Assembly: GCF_020097835.1 (NCBI RefSeq)
Contig: NZ_CP083667.1
Span: forward strand, 1 to 64,000
DNA from: Haloprofundus halobius
GTDB lineage: Archaea; Halobacteriota; Halobacteria; Halobacteriales; Haloferacaceae
Direction: 5' to 3'
DNA length: 64,000 nucleotides
The translations under genes were made by a program, and so were the position numbers. Position 1 is the first letter of the stretch. Each line of letters starts with the position of its first letter. Shown here in pieces: positions 26,438 to 35,670 of this stretch. The notes under the pieces were generated by a model that was given only the letters and a program-made list of their open reading frames with translations, made no database searches and had not been told where the DNA came from.

Positions 26438-26690
26438 TCACTCCTGCTGCCGCTTGAGGAACTCGAGGAGCGCTCGATATCCTCGGCCGAGGCTGATGAC
26501 TGGCCCAACATACTCTTGAACCGGTGATCAAACCCACCCTCTTCGATAAACGCTTGTGCGCCACTAAGCTGTTCCCGGAGGGCATCAGTATAACTACAAT
26601 GGGATGCGTCTCAACTATGTCAAGGTCGATTGCAGAGTTCTGCTGACAGGTTCGGCTTCGCGGTGATGTCGTAGGGGATGTGAACGATAT
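26438..26690 (-). pseudogene. C-terminal fragment of an AbiEii-like nucleotidyltransferase (copy A)
   Basis: The minus strand carries DHRFKSMLGQSSASAEDIE with a one-base loss before the expected terminal segment and stop (26438-26440). It parallels copy B at 46126-46466 at nucleotide level, including about 65 bp after the stop. Upstream of about 26640 similarity fades. It belongs to the same family as the truncated gene at 48913. Confidence 0.6.
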
Positions 26691-27357
26691 GTTTGAACCA
26701 CTCGATCAGTTTGTCGTGGGCCGCAGAATGTAATTACACAAAATCGCTCTCTTGAGATTCTTTCAATAAATAGTGTGATCCACTTCTACCGGTATATCCG
26801 ATAATATTTCCCTGCTTGTTCATTAGGTATATTCAAAAGATACATTCAGTAGAACACCCGGCTTGAGTCCCTGTATTTTCAAACATTATTAGAATACAAT
26901 AATCTATAAAACTAATAGTAGTCATATATTTATATTATGGTTCAGTATATTGATTTTCCAATACATCTGTCGTCATAGGTCTTGGATTGTATGGTTCAGT
27001 AGCTCCTGTATCCTTAATAGACGGATACAGAATCGATTCTCGCATTTACAGCTATGCGCTCTCTCTCTCTCTCTGAAGGCTGCATCTAACTGAACACGTA
27101 TGAATTCGCGACGCACTTTGCGACAACGCCCGACAGAACCATCTACGCGCTCTTGCTCGCGAAGGCGCGAGCGAGAGTGCGCCCGAGGCGGACACCCATC
27201 CAGCACCGCGCGCCGACCCGCCCGCATACCCGGAATGGTCGGTCACGAGCGACTTGTCGGAGTACCTCTGGGGCTTGATCATCGAGCTTTGAAACGATGT
27301 CAGCTGAGACTTCGCGAGGTGGGTCTGGTGGGGAATAGGACATTGGACACGGATCTG

Positions 27358-27399
27358 TTAACCAACGTTGTTGGCCGATATCTTAGAACTGTTGGTTAA
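27358..27399. repeat. 42-bp palindromic element, copy 1
   Basis: Arms TTAACCAAC (27358-27366) and GTTGGTTAA (27391-27399) are perfect 9-bp inverted repeats around a 24-bp core. Similar elements are at 53428-53467 and 53650-53690. It lies just after the stop of the SWIM-domain gene. Role unknown: operator, recombination site or small mobile element are all possible. Confidence 0.6.
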
Positions 27400-27408
27400 T
27401 CATCTCAT

Positions 27409-27948
27409 CTACTCAATCGAGAACTCCTCGATAACCGCCACCGTAGCTTCGAGTTCCCGTCGTCGCTCCTCGCGTTCTTCGATCTCCTGGTCCAACTGAT
27501 GAATCTCCGTTGAGAGTTGCTTAACTACGTCCGTCGTCTCAGGGAGACGGCCATCGGGACGAGGGACGTTCCCACTTCGAACATCGAGATCGGCTCGCCG
27601 TAGATGCTTACACCCACCGCTTGGATTTCGTTTCGTGAAATCTGGACACGTACACGTCTTACTCGCGACGTCGACCTCGTAGATGTTCCCTGACTCCGAC
27701 TGCACCTCGTAGATTCCTCCCTTCTGGAGTAACGAGACATCCATCTCTTCGGTTCGAGCTCGTTTAGTGCGGGGCTCGAGTTCCTCCTGAGACAGGTCCT
27801 TGCCAATGGTGTGTTGCCGGATCGCTTCAGCAGATCTCGAAGCTGCAGGAGTCGATGCTATAACTCCACCATCAGGAGAGTACACCCGCTCTTCGTGTTC
27901 TGTTTCGTCTTCGTTCTGTGTCTCGACGACGTCAGTTCGTTCGGTCAT
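27409..27948 (-). CDS. SWIM zinc-finger protein
   Basis: 179 aa starting at MTERTDVVE (27948); the frame is open upstream to 28083. The zinc motif CTCPDFTKRNPSGGCKHL (CxC...CxH) is the SWIM finger at about residues 105-122, preceded by YEVDVASKT. A coiled-coil C-terminus (LSTEIHQLDQEIEEREERRR) may dimerise. SWIM proteins bind DNA or protein partners. This short type is common on haloarchaeal plasmids, often near the ArdC/ImmA-like gene, as here. Confidence 0.82.
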   Translation of the reverse strand: MTERTDVVETQNEDETEHEERVYSPDGGVIASTPAASRSAEAIRQHTIGKDLSQEELEPRTKRARTEEMDVSLLQKGGIYEVQSESGNIYEVDVASKTCTCPDFTKRNPSGGCKHLRRADLDVRSGNVPRPDGRLPETTDVVKQLSTEIHQLDQEIEEREERRRELEATVAVIEEFSIE

Positions 27949-28079
27949 GATTTCGGCTGAATCGACGTGACAAGTTCGCGCACGCCGTCGCCCTTCGACG
28001 GCGTGAAAAACCGTTTTATAACGCACCTGGAACTCGATTAGAGCGACTGTGAGTAATGCACGCAAAGGTGTCTGAATTG

Positions 28080-29006
28080 TCACTCGATGAGTACTCGTAT
28101 AATCTCCTGAGCGGTAGAACTGATTCGACCGAGGCGCTCTTTAACCGCCTCTGAGTCATCGCCCTGCCACGCAGCGAGATAGAACGCAGACCCACTCGTG
28201 TCGAGTCCGAAGTACCGACCGACGATGTACGCGACGGCTTCTGCTTCCACCTCGTGTTTTACTCGTTCGGGTTCATCGTCGATATCGAAGTGGAGCAGCG
28301 CGTGGGCGTACTCGTGAACCAATGTGACAGCGAGATCCGCCTGGTTCGCTCGGGCTTTCGCCTCGACAACTGGCTGGAGGTCATGTATGCACCAGAACTT
28401 ACAGACTCCCTTTGCGTCGCCATGGTCCCAGTCGTCTGCATCGATGATGCGTACCGTCACACCGAGTTCATCAGCTGCCCCTTTGAGCGCTGGCACCAGG
28501 TCGTTGGCCTCGCCCATCGCTGCGGTCTCTAGTTCGGGAAGCGGTTCTCCGTCCATCTGGGATACGTCGAAGACTGGTGCTGGTTTGAACCCGACAAGGC
28601 CTTTCGACCACTCATCCGACGACGTCTCGTCGTACTCACAACCGATTTTCTCGTGGTAGCTGGGCGAATTCTCACATTCGGGACATCGCTTGGTGATGAT
28701 CGGTGCCCAGATCCAGATGGCTTGTTCGCCTTCTTGGACATGCCGATCGAAGTCGTTCCGCCACGTGTTGTAGCCAGCAACCTTCGTTGCCTCGGGATAC
28801 TGGAGCTTGATGAGGAGCGTGTTTCGGTGAGAATAGTCGTGGAAACGACTCTGGACGTCCAACCACTCCTGAAACTCCTCACTCGCTTGTGCATCGTCGA
28901 CGTGGTCGACGAGGTCATCGATTCACGCTTCGATGGTACTTTGCATCTCGTCGTGTCGAGTGTCGGTCTCCTCGAACGAGACTGACGAGTCACTAGTTGT
29001 AGCCAT
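28080..29006 (-). pseudogene. ArdC/ImmA-like zinc metallopeptidase with premature stop
   Basis: Reading from ATG 29006 gives MATTSDSSVSFEETD and then a TGA at 28923-28925 (codon 28), in a context (STIEA-stop-IDDLVDHV) where Trp fits. After it the frame stays open to 28080. The remainder has an ArdC-like N-terminal ssDNA-binding segment (SRFHDYSHRNTLLIKLQYPE), Cys pairs CPECEN, and the peptidase motif LVHEYAHALLHF (HExxH). Such plasmid proteins are thought to protect incoming ssDNA or act as ImmA-type peptidases. Internal TTG/GTG initiation (e.g. at 28862) might give a shorter product, but I favour a nonsense mutation. Confidence 0.75.
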
Positions 29007-29194
29007 TGTGTTCACCGCGACTGCATCAGTTCAGGACGCGCCGCACCTTTTCGGGGCACAAAATAGACAGAACCGTCTCGCGCTATCTCAAACCAATATC
29101 CCGCAAACTCTCCTATCTTCTTACTGTGAGGACCTGTACTAGTGCCGATGGTACACCCTTTGAGGAAGGCTGATACGGCTATCCGCCCGAAAAG

Positions 29195-29951
29195 ATGGTA
29201 ATGCGTGAATTCGTCTTTGCCCTTGAGTTCGACTCGGGAACGAATCCCGTCGCCGATATTTTAGCTGCGCATTCAGAAACCCGGCTCCGCTCGCTATCCT
29301 GCCACGTCACTACGGAGACGCTCTGGCGTGTCGATCACGTAACTGGCTCCGAGACGGCGCTTGATGCCGTCGTCGAAGCTGTCACGACCGCAGACTACTA
29401 CGCCGACTGTCTCGTCCGGCGGGACTGCGAGGGCGAGTGGGAGACGCGAACGCTCGACCGGTCGGACGAGACGCTCATCCTCTACTCGTACTGGAATCGG
29501 ACACCTGCCTGTACGTCTATCCCGCATCTCGCCGTCGAACACTTCGGGGACGGACTCATCTTCGAGACGACGTGGTCCGGCCGACGCTACGAGTGGCAGA
29601 TCATTGCCCCCGGAGATGCGACGTACCGCGCTTTCCACGAGGCTATCGAGCGTGAGATCGACGAGACGACGGGGGTCGATTTTGTCCGGGTCGGTGATAC
29701 TGCTGTGGAGCCAATGAGGAACGACGATGATCGGGGCCTCACACCGGAACAGGACGGAGGCCCTTCGTGCAGCCGTCGAACACGGCTACTACGAGACGCC
29801 CCGCGAAATCGAGACCTACGAGCTGGCTGAGGAACTGGGGATTCCGGGCTCGACGCTGTCGTATCGACTCCGCCGTGCCGAGGCGAAGCTGGCGACGGAG
29901 TACGTCGACGACCGACCGCTATCCGCCCACTTGACCGGGCCCGATAGCTGA
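29195..29951 (+). pseudogene. HTH-10 (Bat-like) regulator, one-base frameshift
   Basis: From ATG 29195 (or 29201) the protein reads through a GAF-like/BAT sensor region (FVFALEFDSGTNPVADILA) to RNDDDRGLTPEQ at about 29755. It then goes out of frame. The HTH-10 domain continues in the +1 frame: TEALRAAVEHGYYETPREIE, TYELAEELGIPGSTLSYRLR and RAEAKL, ending at 29951. Removing one G after CAG (about 29755) restores a normal 250-aa HTH-10 regulator. It precedes the metal ATPase gene in the same direction and would be its natural regulator. Confidence 0.8.
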
Positions 29952-30011
29952 CTCGCCGTTTGGTACACACCAACCGAAGTGGTTTGGCCATAGTCCCCTT
30001 CTCGATAGGTA

Positions 30012-32581
30012 ATGACTACGAGTAGGGCACAGTCGGACGGGCCGACGACGCGGTCCGTGGAGTTAGAAGTCCCTGATATGGATTGTCCGTCGTGTGCGGA
30101 GAAGATCGTCAACAGCGTTTCCACACTCGACGGCGTCGTCTCGGTCGACCCACAGGTAATGGCCGGGACAGTCCACATCGAGTACAACCCCAGACTGTCA
30201 GCGTCGACGAACTCGTCGAGCGCGTCCAGGCCGCCGGCTACGATGTCGAGGCGCGGAGCGACCTCGAGACGGAGCGGTTCGATGTCCCGCAAATGGACTG
30301 CGCGTCCTGTGCTGGCAAAATCGAGAACGCCCTCGACGACCTCACGGGTATTCATAAACGCGAGATACTGTCCACCACTAGGACCGTCATTATCACGCAC
30401 ACACCCGATCAGACGCCTCGTGCTAACCTGATTGCCGCCATCGAACGTGCTGGCTACGACGTCGAGGACCCAGGGTCCGAGATTGAAGGAGACGACGCTC
30501 CCGTCGAAAAGAGCAGGGCTCGGGACCTGTGGTTGAGTCCGCGAGCGGTCAAAACGTGGCTCGGGGGTGGCTTGCTCGTCCTCGGCCTCGTCCTGGAGTT
30601 TTTCCTGTCTAGCCTCAATATCGAGCTCTTCGCGCTTCTCGGACGGGGATTCGACGTAGCTGAACTGCTTTACTTCGCCGGCGCAGTCATTAGTGGCGAG
30701 GAAATCCTGCAGAACGGGTACTACTCGGCGCGGACGCGGTCGCTGGATATCGACCTCCTGATGACCCTCGGTATTCTCGGGGCGATCACGGCGAATCTCG
30801 TCTTCGGCGAGGCGCTTTACCTCGAAGCGGGGATGCTGGCCGTGCTGTTCAGCGTCGCCGAGTTGATGGAAGAATACGCGATGGATCGTGCACGCTCTTC
30901 GCTACGTGAGCTGGTCGATCTCTCGCCGACGACCGCGACCGTTCGCCGCGACGGTGAAGAGCAGGCGGTCCCCGTCGAGGGGCTGCGTGTGGGCGACCGC
31001 GTTATCGTCCGGCCGGGCGATCGAATTCCGGCCGACGGGACTGTCGTCAAAGGTGAAAGTTCAGTCAATCAGGCTCCGATCACCGGCGAGAGCGTACCCG
31101 TCGACAAGGCGGACGGCGACGAGGTATTCGCAGGCACCATCAACGAGGAGGGCTACCTCGAAGTCGAGGTTACGAGCGAGGCCGACAACAGCACGCTCGC
31201 CCGCATCATCGAACTCGTCGAGGACGCCCAGCGGAACAAGACCGAACACGAGCAGTTCGTCGACCGCTTCGCCGGTCACTACACGCCGGTCGTCGTCACA
31301 CTGGCGGTCCTCATCGCGGTCGTTCCCCCGACCCTAATCGACGGGACGGCGTTCCTCCATGCGGGCGGGTATTCGCTCGCGTTCGCCGGCGACTGGGCGA
31401 CGTGGTTCAAGCGCGGACTGGCGTTGCTCGTCCTCGCGTGTCCGTGTGCGCTGGTCATCAGTACGCCCGTCAGCGTCGTCTCAGGTATCACGAGTGCGGC
31501 CCGCAGCGGGGTGCTCATCAAAGGAGGCACCTATCTCGAGGCCGTTGGCACCGTCGATGCGGTCGCGTTCGACAAGACTGGCACGCTCACCCACGGCCAG
31601 CTCACCGTGACCGACGTCGTTCCCGTCGACGGCGAGTCGTCCGATGTCGTTCTCCAGACCGCTGCGAGTTTGGAGGCTCGAAGCGAACATCCGATCGCGG
31701 AGGCTATCGTCGATGCTGCTGGCGAGGCTGGCGTCGAGCCTGTGGACGTGTCCGACTTCGAGAGCCTGACCGGCAAGGGCGTCCGAGCCACCGTCGACGG
31801 TGAGACGCGGTACGTCGGCAAGCCTGGACTCTTCGAGGAGTTGGGGGTCTCCCTTGACCACATCCACGCTGCAACCGACGGAGGCGTCGCCCTTGAGGGA
31901 CAATACTGTGACCATGGCGAGTATTACCACCTCGAAAGCGACACGATTGCGGATCTCCAACGGGAGGGCAAGACGGTCATCCTCGTCGGGACGACAGAAC
32001 GGATTACGGGCGTAATCGCGGTCGCTGACGAGGTGTGTTCGGAGGCGCAACAGACGGTCGAACGGCTCCACGAACTCGGTGTCGAGCACATCGTGATGCT
32101 CACAGGCGATAATGAGACGACCGCACGGGCGGTCGGCGAGACTGCAGGCGTCGACGAGGTTCGAGCGGAGCTTCTCCCCGAAGAGAAGGCCGAGGCCGTT
32201 GCGGCGCTCGACGACGAATATGGCGGTGTGGCGATGGTCGGCGACGGTGTCAACGACGCGCCCGCGCTAGCGACGGCGACGGTCGGCGTCGCAATGGGGG
32301 CAGCGGGGACGGACACTGCGGTCGAGTCGGCAGACGTTGCGCTGATGGGCGATGACCTACTGAAGCTGCCGTACCTCTACGCGCTGTCGGGAAAAGCCAA
32401 CGGCGTGATCCGAGAGAACATCTGGGCGAGCATCGGCGTAAAGGTACTGTTGGCGCTTGGTGTCCCCTTCGGATTTGTGAACGTTGCAGTCGCGGTCGTC
32501 GTTGGAGATATGGGGATGAGCCTCGGCGTAACGACGAACGCGTTGCGGCTCGCCCGAATTAAACCCGAGCGGTTTCGCTGA
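30012..32581 (+). pseudogene. zntA: Zn/Cd/Pb P1B-type ATPase with N-terminal frameshift
   Basis: Heavy-metal exporter. The first metal-binding domain (VPDMDCPSCAEKI) is in the frame starting at 30012. At about 30190 (CAACCCCAGACTG) one base appears lost. The rest reads in the next frame: QTVSVDELVERVQAAGYD, then a second binding domain (VPQMDCASCAGKI), TGES, the CPC motif (ACPCALVIST), DKTGTLTHG, SEHPIAEA, GDGVNDAPA, and a last helix with GDMGMS. CPC plus the GDMG Asp indicates the Zn/Cd/Pb (P1B-2) type rather than Cu. An 832-codon ORF from 30083 exists, but its first 36 residues are out of frame. A truncated pump lacking domain 1 could still work. Confidence 0.85.
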
Positions 32582-33034
32582 CCCTTCTTGAATTCTACAC
32601 ATATTAGGATCGGCCCTGGCCCTAGTTGAGTAGAATCTCGAATGTTGAGTTCTACCGACTCTGTGACTTCTCCCAAGACTAAGTCGTGGGCTCCCCTCAT
32701 TGAGGGTTAGACCCACGTCGCCTGGGGAGTTCGCACGTTCCATACCCGCGACAGGCCTTCCGACGTAGACTCACCATTGTTCGGGTAGCCCGTACTGTCA
32801 AGCCGATCGTGAGATTCGCATCTCAACCCGAGATATCGATCCCGGACGTGGGTGGCTTCCCCACGAGGCTGAAAGGCCTCTCGGTCGAGTTATCAATTCG
32901 ATTTTCCTGTCACGCTGACGGGTTCCTCCGTCTTCGTACTTAAATTACTGTCCGAATCTGAAATCGGTGTCACAGTAGAACAATCTGTTATCTTCATTTG
33001 AGAGTGGAATAGCAGATCACAATATGCGCGTCGA
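32582..33034. other. IS200/IS605-end-like non-coding region
   Basis: No intact gene. A hairpin CCCAaGACT-A-AGTCgTGGG lies at 32672-32690. The minus strand upstream of it shows a short open segment (HVRDRYLGLRCESHDRLDST... to a stop at about 32709) that may be the tail of a TnpB-type gene or its guide-RNA scaffold. I could not confirm either. Confidence 0.4.
32672..32690. repeat. IS200/IS605-type terminal hairpin
   Basis: CCCAAGACTAAGTCGTGGG with flanks GACTTCTC upstream and CTCCCCTC downstream. It closely resembles 62614-62633. Confidence 0.5.
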
Positions 33035-33345
33035 TTAGTGGTGGTGATGGCACTCGTTGTCGGATGGACTGAGGAGGAGAACCTTCACGCAACCAACTGC
33101 ATCGAAATCCCGTAGTTGATAGACGAGTTCTCGGACTCTGGCTGCGTCTCCACGACAAAAAATCGTTTCCAGACACCACTTTCCATCATGCATGTGGCTC
33201 ATCGTTGTGATAATATCCTGAAAGTCATGCTGAACTTCATGGAGTTCGCTGATTACCAACTGGTGTTCGTAATCGAACGCGAGAACAGCGGTGATCTCCC
33301 CGGTCATTTCTTCGAGTTCTGTATGCGATTCGATGTACTCGTTCG
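33035..33345 (-). pseudogene. NikR-like regulator, C-terminal domain fragment
   Basis: The frame encodes SHTELEEMTGEITAVLAFDY, then EHQLVISELHEVQHDFQDII, MSHMHDGKWCLETIFCRGDA, and a His-rich tail ECHHHH. This is the ACT-like metal-binding domain of NikR nickel repressors (the His and Cys residues at H..H.H and C). The N-terminal ribbon-helix-helix DNA-binding domain is missing: stops appear just upstream and a transposase scrap begins at about 33372. It therefore cannot act as a normal repressor, although the 90-codon ORF from 33307 could make an isolated domain. Confidence 0.7.
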
Positions 33346-33371
33346 TTCAGTACTATTACCTGCTTCGGGAT

Positions 33372-33482
33372 GAGGTAGTCACCCCGAGATTTGTCAGCGT
33401 CTGGTAGACCTGCTGGGAATCAAACTCCCGATCACACAGTACTGTCTCAATAGGTGCGTGTTCTTTCACAAAACGCCATGTA
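33372..33482 (-). pseudogene. Transposase fragment
   Basis: The minus strand reads WRFVKEHAPIETVLCDREFD then SQQVYQTLTNLGVT, a DDE-transposase segment around the second Asp ('DREFDS..VY..L...GV'). It is only about 110 bp long. The family was not assigned. It lies where the NikR N-terminus would be. Confidence 0.55.
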
Positions 33483-33590
33483 GTGTGTTAAAACCCGAAA
33501 TAAAGGCCGCACAGCTAAAAATCCGTCACCAATATTGGATTTAGTATGAAGTTCAGGATGAAAGCGGTTGACGATATCACGTTGGCTTAC

Positions 33591-33608
33591 TTTTAGGCAA
33601 ACCTAAAA
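33591..33608. promoter_or_regulatory. DtxR/IdeR-type iron box before the GS-like gene
   Basis: TTTTAGGCAAACCTAAAA is a near-perfect palindrome with the TTAGG-N4-CCTAA core of DtxR-family operators. It lies 31 bp upstream of the start at 33640. It matches the two boxes before the siderophore operon, so the same iron-dependent repressor should control both. Confidence 0.75.
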
Positions 33609-33639
33609 TTCATAGGGCTCCGAGTACATCGGGAAATAG

Positions 33640-34980
33640 ATGCAAGCAAATGGCCAATCCGTCACTTATCCAGTCGAATGGGAGAACGCAGAGATCGACC
33701 TCGTTCGCCTTCTCTACGTTGGGAATGATGGTGTCGTTCGAGGACACACGATCGATGCCGAGGACGTCACAGCCGCTATCACCGACGGATCGACGCTTCC
33801 CCAGTCGGTGCAGTCGTTGACCGCCTTCGACCAGCGCATCCTCGATGGCCGATTTGATGCGGTCGGCGAAGCCCGCCTCATGCCGGACCCAGAGACGTTC
33901 CGTAAGCTTCCATATACCGAGCGCTGTGGAGCGATGCTCTGTAACATCCATGACCTCGACGGTAATTTCTGGTCGGCCGATCCGCGCTCGGCCCTCGTAT
34001 CGTTCCTTGACGAGATGGACGCCGACGTCCACACGGCTTTTGAGAGTGAGTACCACCTCTGTCAGGAGACGGAGGACGGACTTGTTCCGTTGGACGATCG
34101 TGGCGTCTACGCTACCGAGTGTATGCGGACGGCCCACCCCATTACTACTGACATCGTCGGCGCCTTGAAAGACCAGAATATCGGGTTTGAGAAATACTAT
34201 CCCGAGCACGCCCCTGGTAAACACGAGGTTGTCATCGCTCCCTCGTCGGGCGTCACGGCGGCCGACGAACACCTCTTCTTGAAGGAGACGGTGAAGGGCG
34301 TCGCCGCGAACCACGACCTCCAGGCGACATTCCTCCCGCGGCCATTTCCGGGCAGCACCAACGGGTGTCACATCCACCTCTCGTTGTGGAACCGCGACGA
34401 GAACGAGTTCTACGACGCAGGCGACGCGGACGGGCTTAGCGACCGCGCCCGGTACTTCATCGGTGGTGTCCTCGCCCACGCTGACGCACTCGTCGCACTC
34501 ACCGCGCCGACGGTCAACTCCTATGCACGGTTGCGTCCACAGACCGAGGCGTCGGCGTTTGCCTGCTGGGGTCTGGACAACCGTGAGGCCGCCGTTCGAA
34601 TTCCCTCGCCGAAGGGCGACGCCGAGAAGACAACGCGTCTCGAATTCCGCCCCGCTGACAACGCCGCAAACCCGTACCTCGCGCTGCTCGGCATCCTCGC
34701 AGCAGGGATGGACGGCGTCGAACGAGAACTCGATCCGGGCAATCCAGTCGGATTCGATCCAGGGAACCTTCCGCGGGTGGAGCGCGATGATCGAGACATC
34801 TGCCGTCTCCCCGAGACGCTTGGCGAGGCTATCCGTGCCCTCGAAGCCGATGACGTACTCGCAGACGCACTCGGACCCGATCTTCACAAGTCCTATATCG
34901 AGGTAAAGAGAACGCAATGGCAGTCGTTCACGGAGAGTGCCGGCGAGTGGAACCTCGAGCGATTCCGACAGGTGTTCTAA
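33640..34980 (+). CDS. Glutamine-synthetase-like ligase
   Basis: 446 aa of the GS family (ATP-dependent amide ligase). The N-terminal beta-grasp contains LVRLLYVGNDGVVRGHTID. The catalytic domain has ESEYHLC (metal Glu, usual E.E), GKHEVVI, PGSTNGCHIHLSLW (usual 'GSGMHIH.S'), NSYARL and RLEFRPADNAANPYLAL (usual 'R.E.R..D..ANPYL'). It resembles the GlnA2/GlnA3/PuuA branch acting on amines rather than housekeeping GlnA. With an iron box upstream and a hydroxamate-siderophore operon next door, it may act on polyamine or siderophore precursors; that is inference. Confidence 0.82.
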   Translation: MQANGQSVTYPVEWENAEIDLVRLLYVGNDGVVRGHTIDAEDVTAAITDGSTLPQSVQSLTAFDQRILDGRFDAVGEARLMPDPETFRKLPYTERCGAMLCNIHDLDGNFWSADPRSALVSFLDEMDADVHTAFESEYHLCQETEDGLVPLDDRGVYATECMRTAHPITTDIVGALKDQNIGFEKYYPEHAPGKHEVVIAPSSGVTAADEHLFLKETVKGVAANHDLQATFLPRPFPGSTNGCHIHLSLWNRDENEFYDAGDADGLSDRARYFIGGVLAHADALVALTAPTVNSYARLRPQTEASAFACWGLDNREAAVRIPSPKGDAEKTTRLEFRPADNAANPYLALLGILAAGMDGVERELDPGNPVGFDPGNLPRVERDDRDICRLPETLGEAIRALEADDVLADALGPDLHKSYIEVKRTQWQSFTESAGEWNLERFRQVF

Positions 34981-34983
34981 CCT

Positions 34984-35670
34984 ATGCCGGAGATAGTCAC
35001 CGACGTGCCCCGTCCGGACGCAGATCTGATGGACCGTCTGTCTGCTTACTCTCCGAGCGACCTCGGCCACCGTCGTCACTTCGGCTTCCCTGGCCCCGAG
35101 ATCAGCTATCAGGAAACTGCTGGCCGTACGACGGTAGTTGGGAGCGCTCTGACGGTCCGCATCCCGCCGGAGGACTCGACGATGGTTCATAAGGCGACTG
35201 AACTCGTTGAACCCGGCGACGTCATGGTCGTGGACATGAAGGGACACACCGCGCACGCGCCATGGGGCGAGATGACTACCCTGGCGGCCCAGCAGAACGG
35301 CGCCGTCGCAGCCGTCGTTGACGGGAGCGTTACCGACACGCACGCGATCGCCAACGATGGCTTCCCGGTGTACGCTCGCGACACATCCGTTAAAACAACG
35401 CGGCTCCACGGACGTGGTGGTGACATCAACGTCCCCGTACAGGTTGGTGGGGCAACGGTCGAACCCGGCGACGTTGTCTTCGGGAACGAGGACGGAGTGC
35501 TGTTCGTCCCGCGCGAGGACCTCGAGACGGCGATCCAACAGCTCGAAGCGGAAGTCGACGCGGAAGCAGGAGAGCGAGATCGATTCGAGGAAGGTGCGTC
35601 GCTGGCCACGGTCACCGGCGCGGCTGCCCTCGTCGAGGAGATGGAGCCGATGGTTCGTCATCACGACTGA
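34984..35670 (+). CDS. RraA/HMG-aldolase-family protein with altered active site
   Basis: 228 aa. The RraA fold is indicated by GRTTVVGSALTVRI, PGDVMVVDMKGHTAHAPWGE, AAVVDGSVTDTHAIANDGFP, VYARDTSVKTTRLHGRGGDI, NVPVQVGGATVEPGDVV and GNEDGVLFVPRE. In catalytic HMG/CHA aldolases the signature is G...RD, with Arg binding the keto-acid substrate. Here it is DGSVTDT, so Arg is Thr. It may be a non-aldolase member. It starts 3 bp after the GS-like gene, so the two are one operon. It converges with the MFS gene, overlapping by 10 bp. Confidence 0.8.
   Translation: MPEIVTDVPRPDADLMDRLSAYSPSDLGHRRHFGFPGPEISYQETAGRTTVVGSALTVRIPPEDSTMVHKATELVEPGDVMVVDMKGHTAHAPWGEMTTLAAQQNGAVAAVVDGSVTDTHAIANDGFPVYARDTSVKTTRLHGRGGDINVPVQVGGATVEPGDVVFGNEDGVLFVPREDLETAIQQLEAEVDAEAGERDRFEEGASLATVTGAAALVEEMEPMVRHHD

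Larger units (their letters stand above)
26155..27408. other. Non-coding and degenerate region
   Basis: About 1.25 kb with no intact gene. It holds a lone IS630-type end (26336), a toxin-gene fragment (26438-26690), a very AT-rich stretch (about 26750-26960), a (CT)n run at 27058-27074, a decayed ORF at about 27090-27295 (with the segment YPEWSVTSDLSEYLWGLIIE before a stop) and a palindromic element at 27358. Confidence 0.5.

Noticed and set aside
27058-27074. (CT)n simple repeat as a possible phase-variation tract
   Set aside because: It is not inside a gene or at a recognisable promoter, and there is only one tract.
30083-30190. Start of the metal ATPase at 30083
   Set aside because: The first 36 residues in this frame are not protein-like, and the in-frame metal-binding domain lies in the frame starting at 30012. 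A frameshift explains both.
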